Shown here: positions 61,797 to 64,000 of the stretch, piece after piece
Layout of the letters: every line of letters starts with the position of its first letter
Position numbering within the stretch: position 1 is the first letter of the stretch
DNA from: Aphelocoma coerulescens
Lineage: Eukaryota; Chordata; Aves; Passeriformes; Corvidae
Reading direction: 5' to 3'
Assembly (NCBI RefSeq): GCF_041296385.1
Contig: NW_027184062.1
Location: 1,369,501 to 1,433,500, forward strand
Length of the DNA stretch: 64,000 nt
Made by a program: the position numbers and the translations under genes
Notes under the pieces: model-generated
The model's input: only the letters and a program-made list of their open reading frames with translations
The model's database searches: none
Told to the model about the DNA's origin: nothing

Positions 61797-64000
61797 CCTA
61801 CGGAAGTGTTGGGGTTCCTCCCTCCTGCCATGAGGTCATGGGAGAGGGGACCCTGGGGTAGAGGCATGGCCTGGGCACGGGGTCTCCCTGCTCCCTGCTC
61901 ACATGTGCCCTAACCCTGTTCAGCACTGCTTATTTTGTGTTGCCCTGTGCCAGGAGGGCCCTGGTTGTGCTGTGATTGCTCAGTTCTTTGGCAGTGCCCC
62001 GCCCATGTGGCTGGAGAAGAAAGAGCTCTGCAACTTCTCTCAAGAATCGCTCCCTGTTTCTTTGCACGGGCCTCGCTGTCTATGGATGTTTCAGGAGACC
62101 CCACCGAAACACGGAAGGACTCTCAAATTATCCCAGCTTTCTCTGCACAGCGAGAGGTTTTAATATTTAGCATTGTTATCCTTTTCCTGTGTGTTTGTTA
62201 AAAAAGTAGTTTTTATCTCTTTCACTTTCTTCCCAGGAAAATTCTTTTTGCCCGAAGCTGGTGGGGGAGGGCTGGGTGTAACCTGCCTTCTATCAGAGGA
62301 TATTTTCCTCCACATTTGTCCAAACCGGCACAGCCTGTCCTTTCCTGGGTCTCTGTTGCAGATGGAAGCTGCTGGTGCCATTGTCAGCTTGAAGCCCTCT
62401 TTTGATGCAAGCAGATGTTGCCAGGTGTGTTCAGCAGCTGTTGCTCAATGCTTATGCCAAGCTATTGTGTTCCTCATGGAACCAAGGAGCCATTGTGACA
62501 CTGCAGGGGCTGATGGCATCAAGGAGGCAATTGTGACAGTACAGAACCTCCTAGAAACAAGGCTCCATTGTGACACCGTGGGGAATCATGGAATCAAGGA
62601 GCCCATTGTGACACGGCTGCATGGAACCAATGGTCCATGGTTACACGGCGGATTCAAGAAGAGCACGGTGACACCACGCAACATCATGGAACCGTACGTC
62701 CATTGTGACACAGCAAGGCCGCATGGAAACAAGGGGACCATTGTGGCAAAGCAGGGCCTAATGGAAGCCTGGAGAGCATTGTGACATTGTGGGGAATCAT
62801 GGAAACATGGAGAGCATTGTGACACTAAGGAAACTCCTGGAACCAAGATGACCACTGGCACATAATGGAACCTCATGGAAGCAAGCATCCATGATGACTT
62901 TGGAGGGCCTCAGGGACCACAGGACCCATTGTGACACAGCAGGACCTGGTGGAACCAAGGAGCCTTTGTGATACTCCAGATCCACATGGAAGCCAGGGTG
63001 CACTGAGACACAGTGGGGCCTTGTTGGAACCAAAGACACCTCTGCAAAAAGCAGGCTAGCTCATAGAAGCAAGGAGTCCTTTGTTACAACATCAAACCTA
63101 TGGAAGCAAGGGACCATTGTGACACTGCGGGGCCTCATGGAACCAATTGTCCATGATGACAGTGCGGATCAAAAGAGACCATGGTGACACTGCGGAACCT
63201 GATGGAACCAAGGAGCCATTGTGACACAGTGGGGCCTCATGGAATCAAGGAGACCATTGTGACCCAGGTGTTGCATGTGAAGGCAAGGAGCCATTGTGAC
63301 ACTTTGGGCTTCTTCCCTTGAGCTCTGCAGCTGGCTGTCCCAGCCCAGCGCACCATGTGCCACCTGCTCTCCTCAGGGCTCTGCCTGCACACAGCCCCAG
63401 GAGAAGTTTTCCTGTTTGCAAGGAAAGAATGGAAAAGCCGGAGAAGGTTTCCTAAACAACAAACCCCACTCAGGAGCCACATGCTCAGTACAGGCTGCCG
63501 GGAACGATGTCCCCTTTCTACAAGGGTCAGTGTGAGCAGGAATGAATGATCTCTGGGAGCAGAATTCTCGGAGTCTTTCCACTGAATTCTCTGTCCCTGT
63601 GTCTTGGGGTGACTTTATCATGTGTATCCCCCTATTGCTGCTCTATGCCCAGAAGTGAACTTTGTGCATTTCTGTGCCTTTCAACTGAGCCTGAGAGGGG
63701 GGAGAGGAAAAAAAAGCCAGACAAACTTCTCAGAGCATTTGTTCAAGGACACACATACACACTCCTCTGCATCCTGCTTGCAGCAAGAGCAGAGGAAGCA
63801 ACTTTGTTTCTTTTTAGCCAGTTTTCAGCTCCTTTTCTCTGGAGGGAGATGGAGAGTTGAACTTTGTTTTCCTGGGACTTTGGGGGTTTTTTTTTCCCTT
63901 CTTCTCTTCTTGACTCTTTCAACATCAGAGCACATTGGGAGAATTTTCTCCCGAGGTGGGGGCCCTGAATGTGGGCCCATGAGCCAGCTGCAAGGAGGAG
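61797..64000 (+). repeat. Unit 29 (2204 bp in window, cut ~13 bp short)
   Basis: Minisatellite block at 62468-63306. From about 62251 it matches unit 28 at an offset of 2217 apart from GCATGTGAAGG near 63276 and AGAGCATTTG near 63733. Just before, TTTTTGCCCG near 62246 is private. The last visible bases are CTGCAAGGAGGAG, which in unit 28 stand 13 bases before the unit end. Confidence 0.95.

Larger units (their letters stand above)
1..64000 (+). repeat. Macrosatellite array, 29 head-to-tail units of ~2.2 kb
   Basis: The motif CCTACGGAAGTGTTGGGG recurs in the same orientation at 1, 2212, 4393, 6612, 8821, 11002, 13180, 15397, 17613, 19829, 22044, 24222, 26438, 28654, 30869, 33047, 35263, 37479, 39694, 41872, 44088, 46299, 48511, 50729, 52945, 55156, 57368, 59580 and 61797. 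Everything between these points aligns unit to unit with a low percentage of substitutions and a few short indels. No unit is inverted and no foreign sequence interrupts the series. Both window edges lie inside the array. Open frames occur on both strands in overlapping positions, and their lengths change whenever a 1-4 bp indel separates units, so the array is read as non-coding. A centromeric, pericentromeric or sex-chromosome satellite is possible but cannot be decided from sequence alone. Confidence 0.98.

Noticed and set aside
1..64000. CENP-B box or telomeric repeat
   Set aside because: No match to the TTCG....A..CGGG pattern and no TTAGGG tandem run was seen in the unit.
1..64000. rDNA, tRNA or histone-type tandem gene cluster
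   Set aside because: No rRNA core sequences, no tRNA A/B-box cloverleaf and no histone-like frames occur in the 2.2 kb unit.

Overview
The whole 64 kb window is one uninterrupted head-to-tail satellite array. Every stretch belongs to a single repeat family with a unit of about 2.2 kb. Taking the CCTACGGAAG motif at base 1 as the unit start, there are 29 units: 28 complete ones and a last one cut about 13 bases short by the window edge. No flanking unique DNA, inverted unit or inserted mobile element is visible. The array therefore continues beyond both edges and is longer than 64 kb. I see no believable protein gene, rRNA, tRNA, CRISPR array or bacterial signal.

The organism is almost certainly a eukaryote, most likely a vertebrate. 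The reasons are the macrosatellite architecture, higher-order repeats, polypyrimidine/AG splice-like sites, and the lack of any operon or ribosome-binding-site structure. The internal 37-38 bp minisatellite, rich in GGAACCAAGG and CCATTGTGAC, resembles tandem repeats I associate with bird genomes. That assignment is from memory and is weak.

Each unit has the same layout (offsets from unit start). About 1-560 is a mixed-composition segment ending in a pyrimidine-rich TTGCAG. About 566-628 is a 63 bp exon-like segment. About 672-1510 is a degenerate minisatellite of roughly 22 subrepeats of 37-38 bp. About 1511-2211 is a non-repetitive tail with two EcoRI sites, a poly-A tract, a G-run/T-run tract, a 7-bp-arm palindrome and two GGGCCC sites. 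Units fall into two main length classes, 2209-2219 bp and 2178-2181 bp. They differ by one 38 bp subrepeat, present or absent.

Above the unit there is a higher-order structure. Units 1-7 (1 to about 15.4 kb) form a more heterogeneous flank. From 15572 to 42767 a four-unit, 8825 bp higher-order repeat (HOR-1) recurs just over three times, with no difference at any variant site I checked. From 40690 to 58260 a second four-unit repeat of 8857 bp (HOR-2) occurs almost twice, with one substitution seen. The two zones overlap at 40690-42767. Units 28-29 form a further near-identical pair. The left flank (units 1-6) and unit 28 share a variant (CTCTGAAAC) that is replaced by CTCTGCAAC in units 7-27 and 29. 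This fits an array whose homogenised core expanded between older flanks.

Nothing here acts as a gene system. The interest lies in the array itself: nested repeats at 37-38 bp, 2.2 kb and 8.8 kb, a readable history of unequal exchange, and a very high density of CCATTGT (reverse complement ACAATGG), which matches the binding core of SOX-type HMG-box factors.
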